DNA of 64,000 bases. It comes from Euglena gracilis. Its lineage: Eukaryota > Euglenida > Euglenophyceae > Euglenales. The position numbers were made by a program, and so were the translations under genes. The DNA lies in the NCBI GenBank assembly GCA_039621445.1, contig CP154955.1:9536241-9600240 (forward strand), read 5' to 3'. The notes under the pieces were generated by a model. That model ran no database searches, was not told the origin of the DNA, and was given only the letters and a program-made list of their open reading frames with translations. Every line of letters starts with the position of its first letter. Position 1 is the first letter of the stretch. Below are positions 63,946 through 64,000 of the stretch, in pieces.

Positions 63946-64000
63946 CCTAAAGGGGAACACTGGTGAACGTATTTCTAAGTGCTCCTTTGCCCGAAGGGGT

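Overview
This window is nuclear DNA of an intron-rich eukaryote. It carries spliced genes for ribosomal protein uL6/RPL9, a V-ATPase proteolipid and a CCCH zinc-finger protein. No bacterial operon, rRNA, tRNA or CRISPR array was seen. Introns are of two kinds. RPL9 introns are 49-51 nt, while the other genes have introns of hundreds to thousands of bases packed with repeats. That, together with constant C/G and A/T homopolymer runs, fits a repeat-rich protist or alga genome. I cannot name the lineage.

Layout. 0.1-4.2 kb (-): three exons of a V-ATPase c-type proteolipid, truncated by the left edge. Its first visible intron holds a 3.0-kb transposon-like element (608-3607). 4.3-11 kb: mostly repeats with short C-tract terminal-inverted-repeat (TIR) elements. 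11-21.7 kb (+): scattered exons, ending in a zinc-ribbon protein at 21733. Its introns contain three elements with CAGGG-type ends, two of them hAT-like with 8-bp target duplications. 24.7-35.8 kb (+): a many-exon gene for a Pro/Gly/Tyr-rich protein with one tristetraprolin-type CCCH finger. More + strand exons lie at 36.8-38.2 and 39.6-39.9 kb, and a third hAT-like element at 41.0 kb. 42-46 kb: AT-rich DNA with candidate exons. 46.1-50.1 kb (-): a gene ending in a PH-like segment. 51.7-52.4 kb (-): complete RPL9. 53-64 kb: a nested repeat province with a 21-bp degenerate array, several TIR elements, decayed small genes (one family in two copies, one with a Cys/His zinc site) and a terminal tandem array.

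The main theme is mobile DNA. I see more than a dozen loci with one plan: two inverted ends, beside which a short locus-specific word, often palindromic, is repeated many times. Some C-tract loci show only the words, without clear ends. This resembles the subterminal transposase-binding repeats of non-autonomous DNA transposons, but each locus has its own word. Several of these elements enclose gene-like fragments. Exon coordinates rest on GT/AG sites, reading phase and composition, not transcripts. Coding claims outside RPL9, the V-ATPase subunit, the CCCH chain and the zinc-ribbon exon are tentative.
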